DNA of 64,000 bases. It comes from Acidobacteriaceae bacterium. GTDB lineage: Bacteria; Acidobacteriota; Terriglobia; Terriglobales; Acidobacteriaceae. Within the stretch, counting starts at the first letter, position 1. Each line of letters opens with the position of its first letter. The translations under genes and the position numbers were made by a program. The notes below the pieces were generated by a model. That model did not search any database and was not told the DNA's origin. It saw nothing but the letters and a program-made list of their open reading frames with translations. Below are positions 55,422 through 64,000 of this stretch, in pieces. The DNA is taken from contig DASZBM010000002.1 of the NCBI GenBank assembly GCA_035944135.1, forward strand, positions 1,364,001 through 1,428,000, written 5' to 3'.

Positions 55422-55453
55422 AAAAGACGAGAGCAAATCCGCTCTCGTCTTTT
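55422..55453. terminator. Bidirectional rho-independent terminator
   Basis: The 13-base arms AAAAGACGAGAGC and GCTCTCGTCTTTT pair perfectly around AAATCC. It gives a T-run on both strands and serves the convergent GH5 gene (+) and the large NHL/Ig protein gene (-). Confidence 0.93.
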
Positions 55454-55472
55454 GCTTCAGGATTGAAATGAA

Positions 55473-58400
55473 CTACTGGACTGTCACCTGCATTGTGAAG
55501 GGCAACGACATCTGATTGCCGTTCCCATAGGTGATGTATGGATTCTGCGTAATCACCTGGCTTCCAACTTCCTTCGCCGTCACCTGCACGGTGTACGTTC
55601 CGGAAGGCGTCACCTGCGCGGTGCTTCCGCCAAGCTGCGTCGTACTGCATCCGCTCGCGCCCGCCAGGATGCCGCAGCAGAGCGCCAGCAACGCCAGCAT
55701 CCCGATCCGGCTCCGCAGCGACCGCTTCCGTCGGAAGGCGAATCCGAGCGCACCGAGTCCGAGCATCGCGAAGAATACCGTCCCTGTCGGCCGCGTGCGC
55801 AGCATCGCAACGCCGGTCGGCACGGTTGTCGTGATGGTCATGATCACGGTCCCGGGGCCGCTGCAGCCCTGCGCCACCGTGCACGGCCCATTGACTCCGC
55901 CAACAGTCAGCACCGTTCCCGTCGCCGGCCCGACGTGCACCGAGTTCGGGTCCGAGGGATCGGGCTTCGGATAGACGAACGTGCAGGTCGCGTACGCCGG
56001 CAGGCCATCGCACGCCAGTTGCACTGGCAGCGAGTAGTTGTTCAGCAGCCCGTTATACCCAGCGATTCCGTAGCCGAGGATCGACGTCAATGTCAGCGTT
56101 GCCGACGCGCTCGATCCCTTCGTCACCGATAGAGAGCCGGGGTTTGAGCTGATCGACACCATCGGATTCCGGAGCGCCGTGTAGTTGATGGCGGTTCCGG
56201 TAAACGCGGTGTAGTTCGGGTTCGTGTAAGAACTCGCGCTCCCCGCTCCGGTCGGGCTGTACACCGGTGTGACCGTATAGTTTGTCAGGATGTCCGGAAT
56301 GGCGTTGTTGCTCGTGTCGATCGTGAGGCAGCTTGGATCAAATTGCGCCGTTCCGTTGGACTGAACCGGGATGGCGGCGCAAGTTGATGTGGATGCCCCC
56401 TGGAAGGTTACCGAGCCGTAATTGGTACCGATGACTTTGCCGTTCTGATCAAGCACCGACTGCCCGATCAGCGGCTGCCCGTCGGTCGGAAGCACTGTAA
56501 CCGTGTAGTAGGCCGTCGTCAGGTACTGCGAGACCGATCCATCGTATGGCTCCGCGGCGCCCGCGGCGTTGCCCAGCACCAACGGATAATACGGATTTTG
56601 TTTCTGCACCTGGGCCATTGTCGGCTGCGTTATCGACACCGCTCCCGCTCCGACCTTCACAGACGAAGTCGCACTGGAGCCTGCATAAGCTCTGTCGCCC
56701 TGGTACGTGACCGCAAACTGATAGGTCGCTGCCGCCAGATTCGTCGGCGTGAGCGTGACAGTGCCGTTCGAGAGCGTTCCGGTCAGCGTGATCGGCGTGA
56801 TGCCATTGCCCGTGACCGTCAGCGTCACCTGCCCCGTCGGCGTCGGCGTTGTGCCCGACGACGGAGTGACCGTGATCACTGTGGGCGCACCGTTGACCGT
56901 CGGATTATTCACCGTGATCTTGGTCGTCGACGCGGCGAGCGCTGCGCCAACACCCGTCGCACTCACCGCAACAGGCGAGTTCGCTGCATTGCTCTGCACC
57001 AGCACCTGTCCGGTGAGTGTTCCCTGGTCGCCCGGTCCAGGGCTGAAGGTCACCGTGACGGAACACGTCCCACCTACAGCGATCGCAGAGCTGCAGTTCG
57101 AAGATGCTCCACTGTAGTCGGCGGTTCCGGAGAAGCCGGTGATGCTCAGCGGAGCGTTGCCGTCGTTCAGAATCGTGAAGGTCGATGAAGCCGTGGCGGA
57201 CGTGCTGCTCAGCGTACCGAAGTTCACGGACGCATTCGCGCCGATGAAGACGACGTCTTTTGCAACGGAGTCCGCGATGTAAATGTTCTGCGCCTCATCA
57301 AGCGCAACCGAAGCGGGCGCAGTGACGCTGGACGCGACCACCGTTTCATCCGCCGGGTTCAGTGTTCCGCTCTCATTCGGAATCCTCACTGTTCCGCCGG
57401 TCTGCGCAACATACACGGAGCCCGAAGGATCGACCGCAAGTCCGCTGACCGTGCCGAGCGATGTCAGCAAGGTCGTCTGCGTTCCGGTGGGCGTCACCTC
57501 AATCAGATTGCTTCCATCAGCGACGTACAGATTGCTGCTCGAATCCACAGCGAGCGCAGACGGCGCGGTGAATCCGGCAATATCGCTCTCGGTCTGCCCA
57601 AAGGGGCTGAGCGTTACACCGATATTGCTAAGCTTCACGACGCGTCCATTCGACGGATCTGAAATGTAGAGATCATCGTTCGCGTCCGTCGCCAGCTTGA
57701 GATTCGCCCCCAGGCCGCTCTTGAGCGTCACCTGCGCGGCCGTCATCAGCCCGCTTGGCCCGTTCGGCACCTCGACGACAGTACCGCTGCCGCCATCCGC
57801 GATGAAGACATCACCCGCGCCGTCGACGGCAACTCCAGTCGGCGACGTCAACCCTGTTCCAACGCTCGTCGCGGTGCTCGAGCCCTTCGCGAACATCTGC
57901 ACCGCGCTGAAGCCGGTGTCCGCAACATAGGTGTTGCCCGCCGCATCCACTGCAATCTGGCTAGGCGTCTTCAATCCACTGTCGATAGTCGACTGCGCAC
58001 CCGGAGAGAGCTGTATAGCCGGTCCCGAGCCTGTGCCGGACAAGGGCATCGATGCCAGCACGTTCCCTGAGCCGTCGAGCATCAGCAGCTTCGCGCTGAC
58101 ACTTCCGGCTGCATGCGGATTGAACGTCACGTTCACGCTGCAGCTGCTGTTCGCCGCGTAAGCGGTGCCAGCCTTGCAGCTTCCGCCCGAGGCGATGCTG
58201 AAGTCGGGAGTTTTTGCTCCGGCCTCTTCAATCACGAACGAGCCAGGCGTCGCGCTGCCGTTGAATCCAAACAGAATCGACGCCGGCGTTGAAGAGGACG
58301 AGCCGGCAGCCACTGTGCCGAGCGCCGCATTGTTGAACGTGACTGCATAAATCTGCTGCCCGCTCTGGTTGCTGGGCACGTACATAATCCCGCGCGCCCA

Positions 58401-59396
58401 GTCGATGCTCACCTGCCCGTTTGCAGGAACCGGCGTCAGCAGCACTGCGGAAGAGGTCTGCGGCGTACCGGAAGGATTGGGGATGAAGTACACGCCCTGC
58501 TTCGAATCGCTGACGTAGAGATTGCCGTTTGCATCAACCGTCACGCCAGTCACCGCAGGCAGATTCGGATCGACGCGCGTAAGACCCGCATCCGTCGTCA
58601 GTCCGGTTGAGCCGGCAGGGATCATCAGCACGCCTGGCAAAGGCTTCTTCTGATCCATCTCTTCAACCACGTAGACGTTGCCGAACTTGTCCTCCGCGAC
58701 GGACTGCGCGCGCGCCGACATCGCCGAGATAATCAGACTGTTCGCCTGTGTGTTCGTCGACGTGATGCCGGTCCCAACCACGGGCAGCGTAAAGATGAAG
58801 TTCCCGCTGTTCTGCGAGGTGACAAGCAGGTTGTTGTGCGGATCGATCGCAATCGCCCACGGCTGGAAATAATAAGGAGAGGTATTTGGCGTATCGCCGC
58901 AGGCAAATCCGTACGGTGCGGCAGGCGTGCCAGATCCCTTGGGGCACAGTGCAGTCGAAGAGTTTCCATTCGCCGCGCTGATCGTCGACAAACCATCCCA
59001 CGACTTCGTCGCAGCGTCGTAGGGGAACCTTCCCAGCACGTTGTTGTAGTTGCCCTCAAGATAAAGATCGTTGTTTGCGCCAATCGCGATGCCGGGATTC
59101 GCATAACCACCGAGGCTTCCCGCAGGCAGCAGCGTAATCACCGGTCCTCCGCCGGCTGGATACTCGTACAGTGCGCCGTTGGGATAATCGACAAACAGCA
59201 GGTCGCCAAAGGAGTCGATGGCAGTCTGGAAGACCGTCCCCAGGCCGCTGGGAGGCGTGAGCGCCTGTGCGTAGCTCGGCGCCACCACCGGCGTGACCTG
59301 GGCCTCTGCTGCCTTGCTCATCGAAGCACAGAACAGCATCATCGTCAGCGCGTGTCCGGAGAACCGGCGAAGCGATGTGAAGGACTTGGTGACCAT
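55473..59396 (-). CDS. Large secreted NHL/Ig-like surface protein with C-terminal membrane-lipobox tail
   Basis: A 1307-residue exported protein. It has a signal peptide (about 1-32, ending AAEA), NHL-type beta-propeller repeats in two blocks (AIDPHNNLLVTSQ, GVTVDANGNLYVSDSKQG; later GVAVDGAGDVFIADGGSGTV, AVDSSSNLYVADGSN), an abnormal-spindle/choice-of-anchor-like Ig domain (FNPHAAGSVSAKLLMLDGSG, TVTFSPGPGDQGTLTG) and a Big_3_5-type Ig repeat. Near the C-terminus are FFAMLGLGALGFAF, a basic patch (RRKRSLRSR), a second helix ending AGASGC, and a 57-residue tail starting TPSGTY after a short spacer. ATG 59396 has a GGGAG site upstream. It shares architecture with the next protein and probably binds or displays at the cell surface. 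Confidence 0.82.
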   Translation of the reverse strand: MVTKSFTSLRRFSGHALTMMLFCASMSKAAEAQVTPVVAPSYAQALTPPSGLGTVFQTAIDSFGDLLFVDYPNGALYEYPAGGGPVITLLPAGSLGGYANPGIAIGANNDLYLEGNYNNVLGRFPYDAATKSWDGLSTISAANGNSSTALCPKGSGTPAAPYGFACGDTPNTSPYYFQPWAIAIDPHNNLLVTSQNSGNFIFTLPVVGTGITSTNTQANSLIISAMSARAQSVAEDKFGNVYVVEEMDQKKPLPGVLMIPAGSTGLTTDAGLTRVDPNLPAVTGVTVDANGNLYVSDSKQGVYFIPNPSGTPQTSSAVLLTPVPANGQVSIDWARGIMYVPSNQSGQQIYAVTFNNAALGTVAAGSSSSTPASILFGFNGSATPGSFVIEEAGAKTPDFSIASGGSCKAGTAYAANSSCSVNVTFNPHAAGSVSAKLLMLDGSGNVLASMPLSGTGSGPAIQLSPGAQSTIDSGLKTPSQIAVDAAGNTYVADTGFSAVQMFAKGSSTATSVGTGLTSPTGVAVDGAGDVFIADGGSGTVVEVPNGPSGLMTAAQVTLKSGLGANLKLATDANDDLYISDPSNGRVVKLSNIGVTLSPFGQTESDIAGFTAPSALAVDSSSNLYVADGSNLIEVTPTGTQTTLLTSLGTVSGLAVDPSGSVYVAQTGGTVRIPNESGTLNPADETVVASSVTAPASVALDEAQNIYIADSVAKDVVFIGANASVNFGTLSSTSATASSTFTILNDGNAPLSITGFSGTADYSGASSNCSSAIAVGGTCSVTVTFSPGPGDQGTLTGQVLVQSNAANSPVAVSATGVGAALAASTTKITVNNPTVNGAPTVITVTPSSGTTPTPTGQVTLTVTGNGITPITLTGTLSNGTVTLTPTNLAAATYQFAVTYQGDRAYAGSSATSSVKVGAGAVSITQPTMAQVQKQNPYYPLVLGNAAGAAEPYDGSVSQYLTTAYYTVTVLPTDGQPLIGQSVLDQNGKVIGTNYGSVTFQGASTSTCAAIPVQSNGTAQFDPSCLTIDTSNNAIPDILTNYTVTPVYSPTGAGSASSYTNPNYTAFTGTAINYTALRNPMVSISSNPGSLSVTKGSSASATLTLTSILGYGIAGYNGLLNNYSLPVQLACDGLPAYATCTFVYPKPDPSDPNSVHVGPATGTVLTVGGVNGPCTVAQGCSGPGTVIMTITTTVPTGVAMLRTRPTGTVFFAMLGLGALGFAFRRKRSLRSRIGMLALLALCCGILAGASGCSTTQLGGSTAQVTPSGTYTVQVTAKEVGSQVITQNPYITYGNGNQMSLPFTMQVTVQ

Positions 59397-59454
59397 TCCA
59401 TTTCTCCCTGAAAGACTGATACCTTCCCTGCGTGCCATTCCTGCGTGGACCCTT

Positions 59455-62400
59455 CTACTGAATCGTCACTGTGAGCGTGAACGGAAGCGATGAGCGTTGA
59501 TTTGTCGTCAGATCGATCGTGTAAATGCTCACCTGGTAGGTTCCCGACGGCGTTGTGACCTGCGGCGAGGCCGGCGTATGCGTATAGCCCGAGTTCGTGC
59601 ATCCGCTAAGGCCCGCAATCGATCCGCCCAGCAGCAGCACGCAGATCGCCGAAAGCAGCTTCGCATTCAGCCTCGTCTTCTTGCGAAGCGCAAGCCCAAG
59701 CATCCCCAGTCCGAAAAGGCCCGCATACTCGATCGGCGACGGTCCCTTCCGCAGCGGATCGTGATGCAACGTGCCAACATTTACCGGCAGATTGCTGCTG
59801 ATCGTCACGTGGCTGGACAACGGCGCGCCCGTCAGGTCGTCTCCGAAATCGAGCGTGGGCACATCAAACGTGCACTCGGCGTACTGCGGCAGCGTTGAGT
59901 TATCGCAGTAGAGCGTTGCGCCAAGCTTCGGCCCGTAGCCCTCGAGCGGCGTGATCGTCAACGTGCTCTGCACCGGTACGCCGGCCTTCGTCGTCACGGA
60001 CGCGGGGTTGGCCGTGATCAACGCGCTCGGCGGAATGATCTCGATCGCCGAGACCGCTGAGGTTGCTTTGGCGAAGTTGAGATCGCCGCTATACACCGCG
60101 GTGATGTTGTAGACCTGCCCCAGCTGCGATGTGCTCGGCCCCTGCGCTAGGTTCGACGTGTTGAAGGTCGCGGTGCCGCTAGCATTCAGCGCAGCCGTGC
60201 CCAGTACGGTTGACCCATTCATGAACGTCACCGTCCCGGTCGGCGAGCCAAGCTTCGACGTCACCGTCGCCGTCAGCACTGTGCTCGAGCCCTGCTTCAC
60301 GTAGTACACGCCGTTGGTTGCCGTTATCCCGGCCGGCGTGGAGAGCGTCGCCGTGGAAGCAGCCTGCGCCACCGTGAACGTGTACGTCTTCGAGCTCGAG
60401 CTGCCGCCGAAGATCGGGTCGCCATGGTAGCTCGCGTACACGTTGTAGGCCCCACCATTCAGGGCCGTCGCGTTGAAACTCGCTGTCCCGTTCGTGACCG
60501 TCGAGTTCAGCACGATCGGCGCCTCGCCCTTGGTCTGCGGTGCCAGCGTCAGCGAAATCTTCCCGCCCGTGGGCGTGTTCCCAGGCGAGCAGGTCGGGTC
60601 AAGCGCGGCGACCGTCGCCGTCACCGCTGTGCTTCCCGGATAGCTGACACCCGTTGCCGGATTCAGCGTGATCGTCGTCGATGTCCGGCAGAGGTTGTTC
60701 TCCGAGTACGCCTCCAGCGTCGCGCTCGATGTCGGAGCATTCACTGCGTTCGTCGAGAAGCTGAGGCTCCCCTGGCTCAGTCCCGTGTTGGCCGCGGTCA
60801 CGGTCACACCCAGCGTGCAGGCCGATCCGCTCACCACGGAGGTTGCGCCCGTCGTGTCGCACGGATTCTGTCCATCCGACTGAATCGCGTAGTCGGACGC
60901 GTTCGTGCCTGAGAACACCGGCGCCGTTGTCGCGGAGAACAACAGCGGAGCGTTGCCGATGTTGAACACGCTGATGTCCACCGGGTCGCTGGTCGTCGCC
61001 GTGTCCACGATGCCGAAGTTGACGGCCGCGTTCGCCAGCATCAGAACGTTGGGTGTCGTGACGTTCGTCGTCACCGGGCCCAGCGGCGTGCCGGTTGTGT
61101 TGATCGTCGTCACGTTGTAGGCATCCGCCGTCACATAGAGGTTGCCAAGCGCATCCAGGCCCAGGCCCGTCGGCGCGGTCACGCCTGTGTTGTCAATCGG
61201 CGAAGCATCGTTCGCGTTCAGCCCCGAGCTCTCCACCGGAATCCGGATAATCCCGCCGGTCTGTGCGACGTACACCGAGCCCGAAGGATCAACTACAAGT
61301 CCGGTCACCGGCGCCGACAAACTGCTCGTGATCGAGGTCTGTCCGCCCCATACATTCACTTCGACCAGGTTCGAGCCGTCCGCCACGAACACGTTCCCCG
61401 CGTTGTCCACCGCTACAGCCGTCGGCTTCGTAAAGCCGCTGCCAACAGTGCCCAGCCCCTCCATCACGGAGGTCTGCGGATTATAGATACGCACCACGCG
61501 GGCATTCGCCGGGTCGGCGGCGTAGACGTTATCCGCGCCATCGACGGCGAGCTGCACATTGGCGCCCAGCCCCGTCGCCACGGTGGTCTGCCCGGCAGGA
61601 TTCGGCGTCCCTCCGACTGACGGGATTTCGATGACCTTGCCAGAGTCAGCAATATAGATGTCGCCGTTGCCATCGACCGCAACGCCTGTCGGCGCCGTAA
61701 GTCCGGTTCCCACCGGAGAGCCGGCAAACGCGGTCGTCGTTCCGGCCGGGAACAACAGCACCGCGTGCTGTCCTGGGTCAGCCACGTAGGCGTTGCCCAG
61801 CGAGTCGCCCGCAACCTGCGCCGGTTGCTTGAGGCTCGTCGCAAGCGGCGTCTGCGCCACCGGCGACAACAGCGCCACCGCCGGTCCGACTCCAACGCCC
61901 TGCAGGTATGCCGTGCTTCCCGAGATCACATTGCTCGACTTGTCGAGCATCGAGACCTGCCCCTGGTCGTTGCCAACGGAGTTTGTGCCCGAGGGATCCA
62001 GCGACACCCAGTACTGGCAGCTCGAATAGGTGCTATAAGCGGTGCCGGCAGTGCATGGCACGGCTGGTGTCGTTCCAGTCGGCGGTGGATTCGGGTTCGT
62101 GCTGGAGGCGATAAAGTCTCCGCCGCCATTCGGCTGCGTCAGCACGATGCTGCCCGGCGTCACGGGCCCGCTGAACGAGAAGAACACAACGCCCGGCGTC
62201 CCCGCGGTGCCCACCGGGGTCGAGCCGAGATTCGCCGCTCCCGGTTGCCACACAATGATGTTCCCGGTGCCGGCGATCGGTCCCGAACCCGCCGGCGACC
62301 AGTTGCTCGTCGTTCCCGTCGGCAGCCAGAAGAAGCCGCGATAGTCGATGAGAGGATTGGCGTTGATCGCCACCGGCGCGAGGTACTCGGCGTGTTCGAA

Positions 62401-63432
62401 GTTGAAGCTTGTCGCCGTGACACCGACCGGGCTTCCGCTCTCATTCGGAATCATCAGCAATCCACTCCGCGTGCCTCCATAACTGTCGGTCGCGTCACCG
62501 ACGTAAATATTCCCCGCCGCGTCATGCGTAAGGCCGTTGAACTTCTCCGTATTGCCTGGATCGATGCGCTGCAGTGAGGACTCAGTGCCCGAGATGCACG
62601 CGGTATCCGGCGTGGACGTGCCCGCCTTCATCGCCGAAACGCAGCTCGCAATCGTCGCTGCCGGAATAAAGTAAACGCCCGTGCTGCGGTTCGCAGAGCC
62701 GACGTACGGATTCTCAATGAAATAAAGATTGCCGTTGACGTCCACGTCCATCGGCATGATCTTCGCCGCCAGTCCCGTCAGCAGATATTGATATTCGGGC
62801 AGGCCGGACTTCGCACCGGACGGAAAATTTGTAACCGTCCCGTCGCTATTCACCGGTATGACCAGCAGCGCGCTCGATGTCTCTTCAGAAACAAACAATA
62901 GCCCGCTGCCATCCTTCGCGGGGCTGTCATAGAACGCAACGCCCACCGTTCCCGAGCCGCCGAATCCGGCTGCAATCTGCGGCTCCCAGTTGTCCGTGGT
63001 CGCCGAAAAATCCCACGTCCCGTCCGCCGGGTTATAGGGCACGCGGTAGATGTGCTGGCTGCCGCTGTAGCGGTCTGTAATATAGAGCGTCCCTTTGGCA
63101 TCCATCGCCATGCCCTCGTTCCAGTACGTGCCCGAGGAGTCGATGTTGTTAGCGACAACCTGCAACGTCGTCGCGCCCTTCTTCAACTGATACAGCGAGC
63201 CATAACCGCCGCCGCCGCACACATCGAGAAACACCGTGTCTCCGTTGGGCGCGTTGATCGCCTTGTAGATCTGGCAGGGAGCAGGCAGATTCAGCGGGAA
63301 CGGAATCACCGATCCGGTCGAGACCAGGTTCTTCTGCGCGTTGCCCGCGCCGCTGAAAGACAACATTCCGAGCGCAATCACTAACCCGGAGCGCACCAGC
63401 CCCCGGAGATTCGCTGCTGTCTCGATGGCCAT
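59455..63432 (-). CDS. Large secreted NHL/Ig-like surface protein, paralogue of its neighbour
   Basis: A 1325-residue exported protein with a signal peptide (SGLVIALGMLSFSGAGNAQ). NHL-type repeats occur throughout (GMAMDAKGTLYITDRYSG, GVAVDGNGDIYIADSGKVI, AVDNAGNVFVADGSN, LVVDPSGSVYVAQTGG), with a choice-of-anchor Ig domain (ANAAVNFGIVDTATTSDPV, VTVTAANTGLSQGSLSF) and two Big_3_5-type repeats (YPGSTAVTATVAALDPTC; SPTGTVTFMNGSTVLGTA). The C-terminus has YAGLFGLGMLGLALRKK, a second helix ending in a perfect lipobox LSGC (Cys1278), and a 47-residue Ig-like tail. GGAGG precedes the ATG. It lies 91 bp after the TonB-receptor gene, so it may be co-expressed with it; no terminator is visible between them. 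Confidence 0.82.
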   Translation of the reverse strand: MAIETAANLRGLVRSGLVIALGMLSFSGAGNAQKNLVSTGSVIPFPLNLPAPCQIYKAINAPNGDTVFLDVCGGGGYGSLYQLKKGATTLQVVANNIDSSGTYWNEGMAMDAKGTLYITDRYSGSQHIYRVPYNPADGTWDFSATTDNWEPQIAAGFGGSGTVGVAFYDSPAKDGSGLLFVSEETSSALLVIPVNSDGTVTNFPSGAKSGLPEYQYLLTGLAAKIMPMDVDVNGNLYFIENPYVGSANRSTGVYFIPAATIASCVSAMKAGTSTPDTACISGTESSLQRIDPGNTEKFNGLTHDAAGNIYVGDATDSYGGTRSGLLMIPNESGSPVGVTATSFNFEHAEYLAPVAINANPLIDYRGFFWLPTGTTSNWSPAGSGPIAGTGNIIVWQPGAANLGSTPVGTAGTPGVVFFSFSGPVTPGSIVLTQPNGGGDFIASSTNPNPPPTGTTPAVPCTAGTAYSTYSSCQYWVSLDPSGTNSVGNDQGQVSMLDKSSNVISGSTAYLQGVGVGPAVALLSPVAQTPLATSLKQPAQVAGDSLGNAYVADPGQHAVLLFPAGTTTAFAGSPVGTGLTAPTGVAVDGNGDIYIADSGKVIEIPSVGGTPNPAGQTTVATGLGANVQLAVDGADNVYAADPANARVVRIYNPQTSVMEGLGTVGSGFTKPTAVAVDNAGNVFVADGSNLVEVNVWGGQTSITSSLSAPVTGLVVDPSGSVYVAQTGGIIRIPVESSGLNANDASPIDNTGVTAPTGLGLDALGNLYVTADAYNVTTINTTGTPLGPVTTNVTTPNVLMLANAAVNFGIVDTATTSDPVDISVFNIGNAPLLFSATTAPVFSGTNASDYAIQSDGQNPCDTTGATSVVSGSACTLGVTVTAANTGLSQGSLSFSTNAVNAPTSSATLEAYSENNLCRTSTTITLNPATGVSYPGSTAVTATVAALDPTCSPGNTPTGGKISLTLAPQTKGEAPIVLNSTVTNGTASFNATALNGGAYNVYASYHGDPIFGGSSSSKTYTFTVAQAASTATLSTPAGITATNGVYYVKQGSSTVLTATVTSKLGSPTGTVTFMNGSTVLGTAALNASGTATFNTSNLAQGPSTSQLGQVYNITAVYSGDLNFAKATSAVSAIEIIPPSALITANPASVTTKAGVPVQSTLTITPLEGYGPKLGATLYCDNSTLPQYAECTFDVPTLDFGDDLTGAPLSSHVTISSNLPVNVGTLHHDPLRKGPSPIEYAGLFGLGMLGLALRKKTRLNAKLLSAICVLLLGGSIAGLSGCTNSGYTHTPASPQVTTPSGTYQVSIYTIDLTTNQRSSLPFTLTVTIQ

Positions 63433-63523
63433 AAGACCCCTCCAAAATCTGAATCAATCCCATGCGTTCGGCTGCTGGCCTCTCGCATTCTTTCGGCCGC
63501 TTGCAGCCGGCCGGAGCCACAAC

Positions 63524-64000
63524 TTAGAACGTGAACTTGGCTCCCAGTTCCATCAGCCTTGATCCGTACTTGATATTCGCGATGCCGAAATCCGGAGCTC
63601 TGAGTTGCGTCGGCGTAAGTGGCTGCCCCGCGACGGCAAAGTTCAGGTTGCCCATATTCAAATTCGTGTTGTCGTTGTTGTTGAACGAGGTCAGCGGATG
63701 ATTAAGGAAGTTGAACGCAGACGCATGCAACTGCAGGGTCCTTCCCTCAATACCGAAATTCTTATAAAGCGAAAGATTGTGGTTCTGATATGCCGGCCCG
63801 TGTATATACGGCAGCCGGTAGGCTCCCTGCCCTGTCGGGTTCGTCGTCACTCCCGCAAAGGGTCCGGTCGTCGGCCCTCCCGGCATCGGCACGCCAAAGC
63901 AGAGCGGGTTAATGTACTGTTTGCTCTTTCCTCCGGTTGCCGGATTACAGTTCAGCGTCGGCATCAACTGGTAGTCCGGTGTTCCCAGCCATGTGGTCGG
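63524..64000 (-). CDS. C-terminus of an Oar-like TonB-dependent receptor (partial)
   Basis: The last 158 residues of a protein running off the right edge. TWLGTPDYQLMPTLNCNP, QYINPLCFGVP, GAYRLPYIHGPAYQNHNLSL, LQLHASAFNFLNHPLTSF and the terminal GAKFTF with a final Phe are typical of the beta-barrel end of acidobacterial carboxypeptidase-regulatory-domain TonB-dependent transporters. The frame is open to the window edge, so an internal Met near 63964 is not the start. It would import large substrates, probably oligosaccharides, across the outer membrane. Confidence 0.88.
   Translation of the reverse strand, partial: PTTWLGTPDYQLMPTLNCNPATGGKSKQYINPLCFGVPMPGGPTTGPFAGVTTNPTGQGAYRLPYIHGPAYQNHNLSLYKNFGIEGRTLQLHASAFNFLNHPLTSFNNNDNTNLNMGNLNFAVAGQPLTPTQLRAPDFGIANIKYGSRLMELGAKFTF

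Overview
The window looks like chromosome of a soil Acidobacteriota of the Acidobacteriaceae type (Terriglobus, Granulicella or Edaphobacter-like). The grounds are high GC with strong G/C third-position bias, a TlpA-like protein fused to the acidobacterial TIGR03435 domain, the end of an Oar-type TonB-dependent receptor, very large secreted He_PIG, NHL and Ig-like proteins, a short CreD with its winged-helix regulator, and REP-like repeats of a kind common in these genomes. The genus is inference. I see no rRNA, tRNA, CRISPR array, insertion sequence or phage gene.

Left end (1-2835): two sigma-54 activators are divergently encoded. One has no sensory domain and lies behind a near-consensus sigma-54 promoter. 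The other has a receiver domain in which the phospho-accepting Asp is Glu. A conserved hypothetical follows.

Exopolysaccharide region (2908-27421): a divergent UDP-GlcNAc 4-epimerase / UDP-HexNAc 6-dehydrogenase pair, a long minus-strand run (flippase, GT2, UDP-GlcNAc 2-epimerase, polysaccharide-deacetylase-like protein, two GT4 enzymes, YdcF-like protein), a plus-strand GT2 and hexapeptide acyltransferase, then on the minus strand a GT4, an O-antigen ligase/polymerase-type protein and two tandem secreted heparinase II/III-like proteins. The second lyase carries nine He_PIG Ig-like repeats and is preceded by a highly structured 5' leader. The sugar-nucleotide genes imply a glycan with amino-sugar uronic acids, the kind of backbone such lyases cut.

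Purine region (28092-44214): purF stands apart; purL-M-C-D-N-E-K form a tightly overlapping operon with a single-chain large PurL. Between them are a minus-strand creD / winged-helix regulator / membrane protein cluster with shared palindromic operators, a CDF-like membrane protein, and a secreted protein made of two copies of one module.

Right end (44224-64000): secreted beta-propellers, a ROK kinase / sialate O-acetylesterase / LacI regulator group, a thioredoxin-TIGR03435 fusion, an alpha/beta hydrolase, a GH5 glycosidase followed by a strong bidirectional terminator, two 1300-residue NHL/Ig surface proteins with an unusual C-terminal membrane-plus-lipobox tail, and the C-terminus of an Oar-like TonB-dependent receptor running off the window.
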